A DNA stretch of 64,000 nucleotides from Acidobacteriota bacterium (lineage in GTDB: Bacteria; Acidobacteriota; Thermoanaerobaculia; UBA5066; Gp7-AA6), in contig DAHUXD010000014.1 of NCBI GenBank assembly GCA_027307335.1, positions 149,871-213,870 on the forward strand. The letters run 5' to 3'. The notes beneath the pieces were generated by a model. That model saw only the letters and a list, made by a program, of their open reading frames with translations, searched no databases and was not told where the DNA came from. The translations under genes and the position numbers were made by a program. Shown one piece after another: positions 26,245 to 35,095 of the stretch (its first letter is position 1; each line of letters begins with the position of its first letter).

Positions 26245-27010
26245 GAGCGTGCTGCGCGCCCTGGTGGGAAATCGGGCCGCACCGGCCCCGGCGGCCGCGC
26301 CGGCCCAGGACGGCTACAAGGCCGCCTGGAACTCCGCGGCCCGCGCCGACGCCCACGACGCGATCCTGACGGGGGCGACGCCCGAGCAGTTCGAGGAGAG
26401 CGGAAAGGGCGACGCGGAGCGCGTCCGCCGCTGGCTCCGCGGCGGCGACGCCGTGCTCAACATCGGCTGCGGCGTCGGCCGCGTCGAGCGCTACCTCGCG
26501 CCGCTCGTCGGCGAGCTCTGGGCCGTCGATGTCTCGGGCGAGATGCTCGCGCGCGCCCGGAAGCGCCTCGAGGGCCTGGGCAACGTCCATCTGCGCGAGG
26601 TCGGCAACGACGAGTTCCTCCGCTCCTTCGAGGACGAGCGCTTCGACGTCGTCTTCTCGTTCCTCGTGCTCCAGCACCTCGAGAAGGAGGACGCCGCCCG
26701 CTACCTCCGCGACGCCTTCCGCGTGCTCCGCCCGGGCGGGGTCTTCGTCGGGCAGTTTCCGAATCACCTCTCCCCAGAGTACACGAGGGCCTTCCTCGAG
26801 GGCCTCGACCTCGCCTCGCGCAGCCCCGGCCGCGTGCGGACGTACACGGAGCCCGAGGTGCGGCACACGCTGGAGACGCTCGGTTTCGCCGTCGAGGAGC
26901 TCCGGTACGGCGGCGACCACGGGAAGAGCGCCGAGATCTACGTCGCGGCCCGCAAGCCCGCCCGCGTCACGGCCGCCGCTCCCCCGCGGTCGGTTGCGGA
27001 GACTCCGTGA
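26231..27010 (+). CDS. Class I SAM-dependent methyltransferase
   Basis: 259 residues. A Rossmann methyltransferase domain (about 65-200) has motif I VLNIGCGVGR, the acidic ribose ligand in AVDVSGEM, motif II FDVVFSFLVLQHL and motif III VLRPGGVFVGQF, as in ubiE/COQ5-like small-molecule methylases. The first 30 residues are Ala/Pro-rich and likely disordered. Substrate unknown; it lies between two glycan-type membrane proteins, which could mean a cell-surface sugar or lipid target (inference). The last 44 bases overlap the convergent membrane protein gene. Confidence 0.88.
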   Translation: MTSLKSVLRALVGNRAAPAPAAAPAQDGYKAAWNSAARADAHDAILTGATPEQFEESGKGDAERVRRWLRGGDAVLNIGCGVGRVERYLAPLVGELWAVDVSGEMLARARKRLEGLGNVHLREVGNDEFLRSFEDERFDVVFSFLVLQHLEKEDAARYLRDAFRVLRPGGVFVGQFPNHLSPEYTRAFLEGLDLASRSPGRVRTYTEPEVRHTLETLGFAVEELRYGGDHGKSAEIYVAARKPARVTAAAPPRSVAETP

Positions 27011-29354
27011 CGCCCGGCTCCCGCGGGGCGATCCGGAACGTCCGCTCGATCACGGTCGTGCCTCCGTCCCGCGCGACGAACGTCACCGTCAGGCGGTGCG
27101 TTCCCGGAGCGAGATCGGGAATGCGGAAGGCGAACCCGCCCCGGTCCGACTCCGTGTACTCCGGGTAGAGGCGCTGGAGTCCCTCGCGCGGGAGGTGCGC
27201 GGCCACGGGAACGGGGCCGGCCTCGGTCCGGGCGCGCACGTCGGCGATTCCGGAATCGTCGAGCGTCCACCCGAACGCCCAGTCGCCGGGCGCGACGGTC
27301 CGCGCCTCGCGCGGCGCGTCGAGGTAGCCGAACGGCGGCGCCAGGCGCATCCCGTCGGCGCGCACCCGGGCGATCCGCAAATCGAGAGCCGTTCGAGACC
27401 GGGCGAGATCGTCCCCGCGCTCCCGCAGCCCGCCCGTCTCCGTCGAACCCGCGGGAACGAACACGAAGTCCCGGTCGTCGCCGTGCGGGAAGCTCCGCAC
27501 CAGTTCGAGCCCGCCGGAGGCCATGGCGCGGTCGAGCACATCCGCGTAGGCGGCCACGAAGATGCCCTCGCGGACGTGGGGGTGATAGACGAGGACGCAC
27601 GCCCCGAGCTCCCCCATCTGCGCCCAGACCGAGTCGGGGATCGGCCGCCGCTCCAGCGCGAGCTGGAGCCGGCGGTACGGCTCGGGGAAAAAGCCCGAGT
27701 AGCCATTGATCAGGTCCCGTCCGTGCTGCGCCTGGCGAAAGACGTAATCGAAGTCGTAGAGAGTGCCCAGCGGCCATTCGACCACGGCATCGGGCAGGCT
27801 CTGCGACGCGAGCCAGCGATACACGGGCGGCGCCGCGGAGTCGACGGGATGCAACGCGAGGGGAAACGCCCGGTATTCGAACGCGAGAGCGGCGACCGCG
27901 GCCGCGGTCCACGCCCTTCGGGCTTCCGGCGCGCGCCGCCGGAGGAGCTCGGCGAGTCCCCACGCCGCGAGCACGGCGAGCGCGAGGTGGAACAGGACGA
28001 TGCCGCGGGCCGGAGAGCGGATCGAACGAAAGACCGCGCCGAAGGACTGGAAGAGAAAGCGGTAGAAGGGAGTGTGGCCGCCGAGCGCGATGACGACGCC
28101 GAGCATCCCCACGGCGGCGAAGAGCGCCACGTGCGGCGGCACGCGAGACCGCCGGAGCCAATCGCCGGCGTTCGCCCACGACGAACGGCCCGGGAAGGCG
28201 ACGGCGAGGCGCACGGCGGCGAGAGCCGTCACCCAGACGACGGCGCGGCCCGGGTCGCCGGCCGAGATCCGACCGAGGCGAAGCCCGGGATGCACGCTGG
28301 CCGCGATCCAGAGGACCGCCGAGAGGACGATCAGGGCGTCCAGGACGTGGACCGTGACGCGGCGGCGACGGGGCCGGGGCGCGACCGCGGCTTCCGGCGA
28401 CCGCCGGACCGCGACGAGCGCGACCACCGCGAGCCCGAGCGCGGCGAGCCCCGGAAAGAAGTCGCCCTCGGCGGCTCGCCAGTCCCGCGTGATCGGCCCC
28501 CAGAAGCGATTGAGGATTCCCGCCGAGAGAAAGTCACTCCACCTCCCGGAGTAGAAGAGCATCTCCGTGAAGTAGCGGCGCATCCCGTACAGCCGCTCGG
28601 CACGGCGGTACGCGAGGGCGAACGGGACAAACGCCAGCCCCCCGGCGACCGCGGCCGCCGCCGCCGCGAGGACCCGCGCGCGCACCGCCCCGCCTCTTTC
28701 GACCGCGTAGAAGCCGAGGACGAGCGCCACGAGGAGCCCGGAGAAGAGACCGTAATGCACGTTGGAAAGGACATTCCACGCGAAGAACAGCGCGAAGAGC
28801 GCCAGGTCCCGCCGCCCTCCGAGGTCGAGATAGCGGAGCAGGAAGAGCAACAGCAGGCACAGGAACCCGCCCCACTGGTGCTGCAGATGCGACAGCTGAG
28901 AGAACCGCCAGGGCACGAAGGCGTAGACGAGGCCGGCGACGACCGAGGCGAGCGGGTCGCCGGACACGTACCGCGCGAGCGCCCACGCGGCGAGCGCCGA
29001 GAGGAAGATTCCGAGCAGGAGGAGGAAGTTGAAATTGACGAGGGGCGACATGCCGACCGCGAGGAGCGGCCATCCGAAGAGGGAGACGCCCCACAGGTTC
29101 TCCGAGAACGCGAGCACGTCGTGCGCCGGATGAAAGAAGTTGAGGTCGAAGAGGCGCCCTGGATCGTGCGTCGACTGGTGGTAGTCCCACTGGAGAATCC
29201 GGGCGTTCAGCTTGGCGTCCCAGATGTCGGCCATCGCGTCGCCGACGTGGAGCGCCTGAGGCCACGTCATCAGGACCGTCGCGGCCAGGAAGAAGAGGGC
29301 CGCGAGCGCCGTTTCGCGTCCGGGTCGGGAGGCGCCGCCGCCTCCGCGGCTCAC
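26967..29354 (-). CDS. Large polytopic membrane protein, GT-C/YfhO-like
   Basis: 795 residues. About 12-13 hydrophobic helices fill residues 15-480, followed by a soluble C-terminal region (about 490-795) that ends in a beta-rich domain (RLTVTFVARDGGTTVIERTF). The N-terminal loop has DAKLNARILQWDYHQ and NFFHPAHDVLAFSENL, a pattern I associate with uncharacterised glycosyltransferase-like proteins of Acidobacteria. The start is GTG at 29354, overlapping the stop of the small upstream gene (GTGA). A role in cell-surface glycan transfer is inference; no catalytic motif can be proven. Confidence 0.8.
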   Translation of the reverse strand: MSRGGGGASRPGRETALAALFFLAATVLMTWPQALHVGDAMADIWDAKLNARILQWDYHQSTHDPGRLFDLNFFHPAHDVLAFSENLWGVSLFGWPLLAVGMSPLVNFNFLLLLGIFLSALAAWALARYVSGDPLASVVAGLVYAFVPWRFSQLSHLQHQWGGFLCLLLLFLLRYLDLGGRRDLALFALFFAWNVLSNVHYGLFSGLLVALVLGFYAVERGGAVRARVLAAAAAAVAGGLAFVPFALAYRRAERLYGMRRYFTEMLFYSGRWSDFLSAGILNRFWGPITRDWRAAEGDFFPGLAALGLAVVALVAVRRSPEAAVAPRPRRRRVTVHVLDALIVLSAVLWIAASVHPGLRLGRISAGDPGRAVVWVTALAAVRLAVAFPGRSSWANAGDWLRRSRVPPHVALFAAVGMLGVVIALGGHTPFYRFLFQSFGAVFRSIRSPARGIVLFHLALAVLAAWGLAELLRRRAPEARRAWTAAAVAALAFEYRAFPLALHPVDSAAPPVYRWLASQSLPDAVVEWPLGTLYDFDYVFRQAQHGRDLINGYSGFFPEPYRRLQLALERRPIPDSVWAQMGELGACVLVYHPHVREGIFVAAYADVLDRAMASGGLELVRSFPHGDDRDFVFVPAGSTETGGLRERGDDLARSRTALDLRIARVRADGMRLAPPFGYLDAPREARTVAPGDWAFGWTLDDSGIADVRARTEAGPVPVAAHLPREGLQRLYPEYTESDRGGFAFRIPDLAPGTHRLTVTFVARDGGTTVIERTFRIAPREPGVTESPQPTAGERRP

Positions 29355-29617
29355 CGCTTCCGCGACCGGACGTTGTTGGCGATCGTCAGGGCCTGCTGGA
29401 GGCGCTGCATGCGCCGCTGGCGCTTCTGCGTCGCGTCGACGTCGCCCGTCGGCGGGACGGCGCCGCGGATCTCGCGGAGCAGCTTGTCGAGCTCGAAAGC
29501 GAACGTCTGGAAGTCGGCGGCCTGGAACTTCTTGAACGTCAACTCCGAGGTGATGATGTAGCCCTCCGCGATGTCGCGCACCATCGCGTACGCCGACCCG
29601 CCGATGAAGTTGCTCAT
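29351..29617 (-). CDS. Uncharacterised 88-residue protein
   Basis: Not recognised. Starts at ATG 29617 (MSNFIGGSAYAMVRDIAEG) and ends with a strongly basic tail (KRQRRMQRLQQALTIANNVRSRKR region). Predicted mostly helical, no membrane segment or Cys. The GAGGA before the ATG is closer than usual (about one base), so initiation may be weak. Its TGA overlaps the GTG of the large membrane protein, so the two are probably co-translated and may work together. Confidence 0.7.
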   Translation of the reverse strand: MSNFIGGSAYAMVRDIAEGYIITSELTFKKFQAADFQTFAFELDKLLREIRGAVPPTGDVDATQKRQRRMQRLQQALTIANNVRSRKR

Positions 29618-29727
29618 TCCTCGGAAAAGTGTAACCCGGCGAGCGGATTCCCGGCGTCTCCGGCCCCCAGGGTTGGAGGCCGACGGCATCCGGGATACGA
29701 TCGCCCCCTTTTCGAGGAGGACATTCC

Positions 29728-30903
29728 TTGGCGACCAGAGCCGACTACCTCGACTTCGACGTCCTTCTGACCGAGGAGCAGCGGCTCGTCCGCGACACCG
29801 TCGGCGACTTCGTCGACGAGAAGGTCCTGCCCATCATCGAGGAGGCGGCCTGGGAGGGGCGCTTCCCGAAGGAGCTCGTCCCCGGCCTCGCGGAGCTCCA
29901 GGTGTTCGGCTCGACGATCTCGGACTACGGGCTGCCTGGCCTCGACAACATCTCCTACGGCCTGATCATGCAGGAGCTCGAGCGCGGCGACTCCGGGCTG
30001 CGCTCCTTCGTCTCCGTGCAGTCCGGTCTCGTCATGTACCCGATCCACGCCTTCGGCTCGAAGGAGCAGAAGGACCGGTGGATCCCCAGGCTCGCGAAGG
30101 CGGAGGCGATCGGCTGCTTCGGACTGACCGAGCCCGACTTCGGCTCGAACCCCGGCGGCATGCGCACCGTCGCGAAGAAGGACGGCTCGTCCTACGTCTT
30201 AAACGGCGCGAAGGCCTGGATCACGAACGGCTCGGTCGCCGACGTCGCGGTCGTGTGGGCGAAGCTCGGCGGCATCGTCCGCGGCTTCCTCGTCGAGAAG
30301 GGGACGAAGGGCTTCTCCACGTTCGAGCACAAGGGCAAGATGTCGCTCCGCGCCTCGGTGACCTCGCAGCTCGCCTTCGAGGACTGCCGCGTCCCCGCCG
30401 AGAACATCCTGCCGGGCGTCGAGGGACTCAAGGGTCCCCTGTCGTGCCTGACGCAGGCCCGCTACGGCATCGCCTGGGGCGCGATCGGCAGCGCGATGGC
30501 GACCTACCAGGCGGCGCTCGACTATTCGAAGAGCCGCAAGCAGTGGAAGGACCGGCCGATCGCCGCGCACCAGCTCGTGCAGGAGCGCCTGGCGTGGATG
30601 ATCACCGAGATCACGAAGGGACAGCTCCTCGCGTGGAAGCTCGGGAAGATGAAGGACGAGAAGACGATGAAGCCGCACCACGTCTCGATGGCGAAGCGGA
30701 ACAACGTCTGGGTCGCCCGCGAGTGCGCCAAGCTCGCCCGCGAGACGCTCGGCGCGAACGGCGTCGTCAACGAATACCCGGTCTTCCGCCACCTCGCCAA
30801 CATCGAGAGCGTCTACACGTACGAGGGCACCCACGACATCCACACGCTCGTCATCGGAGAGGCCGTCACCGGCGTCGCGTCGTACAACCCGCCTATGGAG
30901 TAA
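29728..30903 (+). CDS. gcdH: Glutaryl-CoA dehydrogenase (acyl-CoA dehydrogenase family)
   Basis: FAD enzyme that oxidises and decarboxylates glutaryl-CoA to crotonyl-CoA in lysine and aromatic breakdown. 391 residues. The family traits are GCFGLTEPDFGSNPGG (FAD/substrate loop), Arg92 in GLRSFVSVQSGLVMYPI (the glutarate-binding Arg that separates GCDH from other acyl-CoA dehydrogenases) and the catalytic base Glu366 in YEGTHDIHTL. Start is TTG at 29728 with GAGGAGG 7 bases upstream (29714-29720). A TACGAT box at 29696-29701 could drive it. No other pathway genes are adjacent. A palindromic repeat follows the stop codon directly. Confidence 0.92.
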   Translation: MATRADYLDFDVLLTEEQRLVRDTVGDFVDEKVLPIIEEAAWEGRFPKELVPGLAELQVFGSTISDYGLPGLDNISYGLIMQELERGDSGLRSFVSVQSGLVMYPIHAFGSKEQKDRWIPRLAKAEAIGCFGLTEPDFGSNPGGMRTVAKKDGSSYVLNGAKAWITNGSVADVAVVWAKLGGIVRGFLVEKGTKGFSTFEHKGKMSLRASVTSQLAFEDCRVPAENILPGVEGLKGPLSCLTQARYGIAWGAIGSAMATYQAALDYSKSRKQWKDRPIAAHQLVQERLAWMITEITKGQLLAWKLGKMKDEKTMKPHHVSMAKRNNVWVARECAKLARETLGANGVVNEYPVFRHLANIESVYTYEGTHDIHTLVIGEAVTGVASYNPPME

Positions 30904-30904
30904 G

Positions 30905-30930
30905 CGGGGTCAGGCTTCAGCCTGACCCCG
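30905..30930 (+). repeat. 26-base palindromic repeat, copy 1
   Basis: CGGGGTCAGGCT-TC-AGCCTGACCCCG: a perfect 12-base stem with a 2-base loop beginning 2 bases after the gcdH stop codon. The same sequence, with loop TT, occurs on the minus strand at 40406-40431, again directly after a stop codon, and the match continues with GGTGCC on the 3' side. It may act as a terminator or RNA-stabilising hairpin, though no T-run follows. Confidence 0.8.
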
Positions 30931-30984
30931 GTGCCCCGTCGCCCCAGACGGAGTGCCAAATCGAGGTGCGACAATCGCTTGCGC

Positions 30985-30990
30985 TAAAAT
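30985..30990 (+). promoter_or_regulatory. -10 box of the DUF4388 gene
   Basis: TAAAAT ends 9 bases before the TTG start at 31000 with no Shine-Dalgarno between; leaderless initiation at TTG is implied. Confidence 0.5.
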
Positions 30991-30999
30991 ACCCGTTCA

Positions 31000-32118
31000 T
31001 TGGGCATCACAGGAAATTTAAGGACGATGCAGCTCGGGGAGCTGCTGCAGTGGCTCTCGCTCGGCTCGAAGACCGGAACGCTCCTGGTCGACGGCCGCGG
31101 AGTCGAGAAGCGGCTCTATTTCCAGGAGGGCCGCATCGCGTCCACCTCCTCGTCGGACCAGAGGGAGTATCTCGGCCACTTCCTCGTCTCCCACGGGTAC
31201 ATCACCGAGGAGGAGCTGAAGATGGCCATGGAGGTCCAGGAGGAGTCGCAGATCCTCCTCGGCAAGATCCTCGTGATGATCAACGCCATCGCCGAGTCGG
31301 ACCTCCTGCGCCTGATGAAGAAGAAGGCGGAGGAGTCGATCTACGACATCTTCCTCTGGCCCGAGGGCGATTTCGAGTTCGTCGAGGGGCAGCTGCCGGA
31401 CCAGAAGATGATCGCCCTCTCGCTCGACGTCACCGGCATCATCATGGAGGGCTCGCGCCGGTACGACGAGTGGCAGGTCATCCGGCAGCGGGTGCCCGAT
31501 TCGGGGGTCGTCCCCGAGATCCTGCGGCCGCTCGACATGGACGTGCTGACGGACCGCGAGAAGCTCATCGTCCCCTACGTCGACGGGCAGCGGACGGTCG
31601 AGGAGATCGCCCTCCACACGCACAACGCCGAGTTCACCGTCTCCAAGCTGATCTCCGAAGGGCTCCGCAGCGGCACGATGCGGCTCACACAGGGCCCTCC
31701 GCGCCCGTCGGCTCCCGTGCTCGGTCCCGGCGTCTCGGAGGTGGATCACTTCCTGCAGCGCGGCCGCTCGCAGATGAAGGAGGATCCCCAGGCGGCGTAC
31801 CGGATGTTCAAGGTCGCCCATGAGCTCGACCCCACCGACGGGCGGGCCGCCGACGCGCTCCGCGACGCCGAGCGGGAGATCAAGTCGGTCCTCGCGAAGG
31901 ACGGCGTCTCCGGCGAGAAGGTCCCCGAGCTCGCGGTCCCGCTCCACAGCCTGACCGAGCGGCCGTTCTCGCCGCACGAGGGCTTCGTGCTGTCGCGGAT
32001 CAACGGCCAGTGGGACGTGAAGGCGATCATGAAGATCTCGCCGATGAAGGAGCTCGAGGTCCTCATGATCATTCACAAGTTCCTGAAAGACGGCGTCATC
32101 CGCTTCAAGTCGCGCTGA
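31000..32118 (+). CDS. DUF4388 (PATAN-like) regulatory protein
   Basis: 372 residues. The N-terminal DUF4388 domain (about 1-105) begins ITGNLRTMQLGELLQWL, which fits the family only if the TTG at 31000 is the start; an ATG at 31027 would cut off the first strand. It continues with STLLVDG-like strands (TGTLLVDGRG, RLYFQEGRI) and a second related region (FPEGDFEFVEGQ type, about 110-130), a central linker with a TPR-like stretch (about 255-290) and a winged-helix-like C-terminal part (HEGFVLSRINGQWDVKAI). Such proteins are signalling or polarity adaptors in Acidobacteria and myxobacteria. It lies 53 bases upstream of a diguanylate cyclase, which suggests a shared signalling role. Confidence 0.85.
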   Translation: MGITGNLRTMQLGELLQWLSLGSKTGTLLVDGRGVEKRLYFQEGRIASTSSSDQREYLGHFLVSHGYITEEELKMAMEVQEESQILLGKILVMINAIAESDLLRLMKKKAEESIYDIFLWPEGDFEFVEGQLPDQKMIALSLDVTGIIMEGSRRYDEWQVIRQRVPDSGVVPEILRPLDMDVLTDREKLIVPYVDGQRTVEEIALHTHNAEFTVSKLISEGLRSGTMRLTQGPPRPSAPVLGPGVSEVDHFLQRGRSQMKEDPQAAYRMFKVAHELDPTDGRAADALRDAEREIKSVLAKDGVSGEKVPELAVPLHSLTERPFSPHEGFVLSRINGQWDVKAIMKISPMKELEVLMIIHKFLKDGVIRFKSR

Positions 32119-32140
32119 CCGGCCCGCCCTCCCTCCCGTG

Positions 32141-32146
32141 TAAAAT
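32141..32146 (+). promoter_or_regulatory. -10 box of the diguanylate cyclase gene
   Basis: TAAAAT followed by GG. The ATG inside TAAAATG (32145) is in frame but is probably not the start; GGAGGA and ATG 32172 follow downstream. Confidence 0.5.
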
Positions 32147-32171
32147 GGCTCTTTCGGAGGAGAACCCTAGG

Positions 32172-34460
32172 ATGCGCTCGTCGGGGGGGCGGCCGCGGAC
32201 GCTTTACCTGCTTCAGGTCGGTGTCTGCGCCGGAGGCGCGGCGCTGCTCGCCGTCCTGTCGCCGGACATTCCCTGGGCGCGGTTCCCCGAAATCCTCTTT
32301 TTCATCGGGCTCGGCGTCCTCGCCTTCCGGCTGCGCGTGCGCTACGCCGGCAACTACGTCGGCTTCGAGGCGGCCGCCATCGTGCCGGCGATCCTTCTCC
32401 TGCGCTCCCCCGGCGCCGCGATGCTCGTCTGCGCGTCGTCGGATGCCATCGCCAAGCTCCTCGGCAAGAACCGCCGATGGACGCTCCCGAACGCCTTCGA
32501 CCTCGCCCAGCTGTCCATCGCCTACGCGGCCGCGGCGCTGTTCGCCGATGCGCTCCACCCGGCCGGCAGCGGTGCGGTGGCCGTCGGCGCGCTCGCCGTG
32601 GCCGTGCTGCTCGTCTTCTTCCTGGTCAACACCGGGCTCGTCTTCGCGTACCTCGACCTGACCGGCCTCGTCGCGCGCCGCCAGCTGCCGGAGATCGGCC
32701 TCTTCCAGTTCGTGGCCCTCGCCGTGCTGGCGCCGATCGTCGTCCTCGAGGTGCTGATCTACCCCGCCTACGGCCCGGCCGGCTCCCTGCTCGCCTTCTT
32801 CCCGGTCGTGCTCGCGTCGTTCGTGATGCGGAACCTCTCCTCGATGGAGCGGCGCGTGGAGGAGATCTCGCGGCGCAACCGGGAGCTCGACGCGATGCGC
32901 GACATCTCGCTCTCCTTCAGCGGCAGCGCGCGCGTCGACCGGTACGAACGCGTCTTCACCGCGCTCGCCCGGCTGGCCCCGATGGACGCGATGGCCATCG
33001 TCGAGTGGACCGGGACGGGGGACGAGCTCGCGGTGCACGTCTCGGAGGGGGCCCGTGCGGGGCGCGACGAGGTCGTCGCCTGGGCGCGGCGCAATCGCCT
33101 GGACGAGCGCGCCCCCGACCGCGGCGCCGGCTCGTGCGAGTCTTCCGTGGGCGACGCCCGCGAGCTGCGCCTGGCGCCCCAGGCGCCGTACCAGGTGCGC
33201 CTGGCGCTCTCCACGTTCGAGATGCACTCCGGTCTCCTCGTCCTCGAGAGCGCGTCGTCCGAGATCCACGCCCCCGAATCGCTCGCCTCGTTGCGCGTCC
33301 TCGCCGACCACATCGCGCTGGTCCTCCAGGACCGCGCCATCCGTGCCCAGATCCAGGATCTCTCGGAGCGCAACCGCGAGCGCGCCGAGACGCTCGACCG
33401 GATCCTCGAGATCTCGAACGACCTCAAACGCAAGCCCACGCTCGACGACCTGTTCCAGTCGATTGCGGGCGCGGTCGCCGGGAGCCTCGGGTACGAGCGC
33501 GTCGTGTTGTGCCTCTACGACCGCGAGAAGGGCGTCTTCACGCCGCGCGCCCACTTCGGCATGGACGAGACCTGGGACGCGCTCCGCCGCGAGAGCGTGC
33601 CCGCGGAAGAGGTCACGCGCCACTGGAACGACAAGAACCGGGTCTCCCGCTCCTTCCACGTGCGGGAACGCCCGCGCGGCGACAGCGGCCCGCTCCGCCT
33701 CGCCGGATCCGACCGCGTCCTCGCCGACGAGGCCTGGTCGGCCGGAGAGCTGCTCTGGGTGCCGCTCTACTCGGAGGACCGTCTGCTCGGGTACCTCCAG
33801 GTCGACGAGCCGCGCGGCGGCCGGCGCCCGACCGCGGAGACGATCCGCGCGATCGAGATCTTCGCGAACCAGGCCGTCGCCGCAATCGAGAGCGCGCGGT
33901 CGTACAACGAGGCCCGAGAGCAGTCGATCCGCGACTCGCTGACCGGGGCCTACAACCACCGCCACTTCCAGGAGGTCCTGCAGCGCGAGATCGGCCGCGC
34001 CGAGCGGGTCGGCCGGCCCCTCACCGTCCTCATGCTCGACATCGACGACTTCAAGTCGATCAACGACCGCTTCGGCCATCCGGTCGGCGACGCGGTCCTT
34101 CAGGGCATCGTCGCGGAGATCCGCGGCGAGGTCCGCGGCGACATGGACCTCCTCGCCCGCTACGGCGGCGACGAGTTCGCGCTGGTGTTGCCGGAGACGC
34201 CCGCGAGCGAAGCCGTCCTCGTGGCCGAGCGCGTGCGGCGCCGCATCGACGAACGGCTCTTCCGCATGCCCGAGTCCGGCCAGGTCCTCCGCGCGACCGT
34301 GTCGATCGGCCTCGCGACGTATCCCGAGGACGCGCCGGAGAAGCGGGACCTCGTGGAGAAGGCCGACGCGGCGCTCTACCGCGCCAAGCACGGCGGCAAG
34401 AACGCCGTGGTCGCGACGTCGGAGCCCGGGCCGGGGCAGCTGCCGCTCCTACCTCACTAG
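32172..34460 (+). CDS. Membrane diguanylate cyclase (7TM-like region, two GAF-like domains, GGDEF)
   Basis: Makes cyclic di-GMP from GTP. 762 residues from the ATG at 32172, chosen because GGAGGA (32157-32162) precedes it; the frame is open to an ATG at 32145 within the promoter. About seven hydrophobic segments (about 15-220) lead to a coiled coil, a GAF-like domain (about 250-385), a second GAF domain (about 420-585) and GGDEF (about 590-750) with active-site GGDEF in ARYGGDEFALVL. The inhibitory RxxD I-site five residues before it is GDMD, so product inhibition is probably absent. The 3' end overlaps the opposing glycosylase gene by 12 bases. Confidence 0.92.
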   Translation: MRSSGGRPRTLYLLQVGVCAGGAALLAVLSPDIPWARFPEILFFIGLGVLAFRLRVRYAGNYVGFEAAAIVPAILLLRSPGAAMLVCASSDAIAKLLGKNRRWTLPNAFDLAQLSIAYAAAALFADALHPAGSGAVAVGALAVAVLLVFFLVNTGLVFAYLDLTGLVARRQLPEIGLFQFVALAVLAPIVVLEVLIYPAYGPAGSLLAFFPVVLASFVMRNLSSMERRVEEISRRNRELDAMRDISLSFSGSARVDRYERVFTALARLAPMDAMAIVEWTGTGDELAVHVSEGARAGRDEVVAWARRNRLDERAPDRGAGSCESSVGDARELRLAPQAPYQVRLALSTFEMHSGLLVLESASSEIHAPESLASLRVLADHIALVLQDRAIRAQIQDLSERNRERAETLDRILEISNDLKRKPTLDDLFQSIAGAVAGSLGYERVVLCLYDREKGVFTPRAHFGMDETWDALRRESVPAEEVTRHWNDKNRVSRSFHVRERPRGDSGPLRLAGSDRVLADEAWSAGELLWVPLYSEDRLLGYLQVDEPRGGRRPTAETIRAIEIFANQAVAAIESARSYNEAREQSIRDSLTGAYNHRHFQEVLQREIGRAERVGRPLTVLMLDIDDFKSINDRFGHPVGDAVLQGIVAEIRGEVRGDMDLLARYGGDEFALVLPETPASEAVLVAERVRRRIDERLFRMPESGQVLRATVSIGLATYPEDAPEKRDLVEKADAALYRAKHGGKNAVVATSEPGPGQLPLLPH

Positions 34461-35069
34461 ACGAGAGACCGCGGCCGAGCCGCGGTCGTAGAAACGCAGC
34501 GGCCAGTCCTTCGCCTCGCCCGCGTAGTCGACGCCGATCCGCGCGGAGATCCCGATGTCCGGCCGCCGGCTGCGCCGCGCGAAGATCCGGATCGGGCCCT
34601 CGCCCGCGAGGTCGCGCCCGCTGTCCGCCACGGTGATCCCGAGGGCCGCGCAGAGTTTCCCCGGGCCGGCCATCAGCCGCGCGGGCGCGCCCGCCGGCCC
34701 CTCCGCGGCCCGGAGCAGCACCGCCTCGGGCACGCCCGCCGCGCGCGTCACGACGTTCGCGCAGTGGTGCATGCCGTACACGAGGAACACGTAGAGGTGC
34801 CCGCCTTCGGCATACATCGGCTCGACGCGCTCCGTGCGCCGGCCTCCCCACGAGTGCGCCGCGCGGTCCCCCGGCCCCAGGTACGCCTCGGTCTCGACGA
34901 TCCGTCCGCCGTACCAGCGCCCACGAACTCGGCGGGCGATCCAGGCGCCGACGAGCGCGCGTGCGACGGCGACCGTGGGACGGCGGTAGAACGCGCGCGA
35001 GGGCTCGGCGAGACCCATCGCGCGGGGATCGAAGTCCAGCCGGGAATCGGGGCGTTTGTTGGCTATCAT
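34449..35069 (-). CDS. 3-methyladenine DNA glycosylase (AAG/MPG type)
   Basis: Base-excision repair enzyme that removes alkylated purines. 206 residues from ATG 35069; an internal ATG at 35018 (MGLAEPSRAFYRRP) would give 189, still within the family's range. Family features in order: FYRRPTVAVARALVGAWI, the catalytic Glu in GGRIVETEAYLGPGDRAAHS, GHLYVFLVYGMHHCANVV and GPGKLCAALGI. Convergent with the diguanylate cyclase, divergent from the epimerase. Confidence 0.94.
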   Translation of the reverse strand: MIANKRPDSRLDFDPRAMGLAEPSRAFYRRPTVAVARALVGAWIARRVRGRWYGGRIVETEAYLGPGDRAAHSWGGRRTERVEPMYAEGGHLYVFLVYGMHHCANVVTRAAGVPEAVLLRAAEGPAGAPARLMAGPGKLCAALGITVADSGRDLAGEGPIRIFARRSRRPDIGISARIGVDYAGEAKDWPLRFYDRGSAAVSRLVR

Positions 35070-35095
35070 GCGAGCGCGGGACGGAAGGGATTCTA
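35064..35095. promoter_or_regulatory. Divergent -10 boxes between the glycosylase and the epimerase
   Basis: Plus strand TATCAT (35064-35069) covers the glycosylase ATG and can serve the epimerase; minus strand TAGAAT (35095-35090) overlaps the epimerase ATG and can serve the glycosylase. Each promoter thus lies on the other gene's start codon, so the two genes should compete for transcription. Confidence 0.35.

Noticed and set aside
21277..27168. A single open frame of 1963 codons on the plus strand
   Set aside because: It runs antisense to ribF, rimO and asnS and has the Arg/Ala-rich, repetitive composition of a frame opposite GC-rich genes; the real genes on the minus strand explain the stretch.
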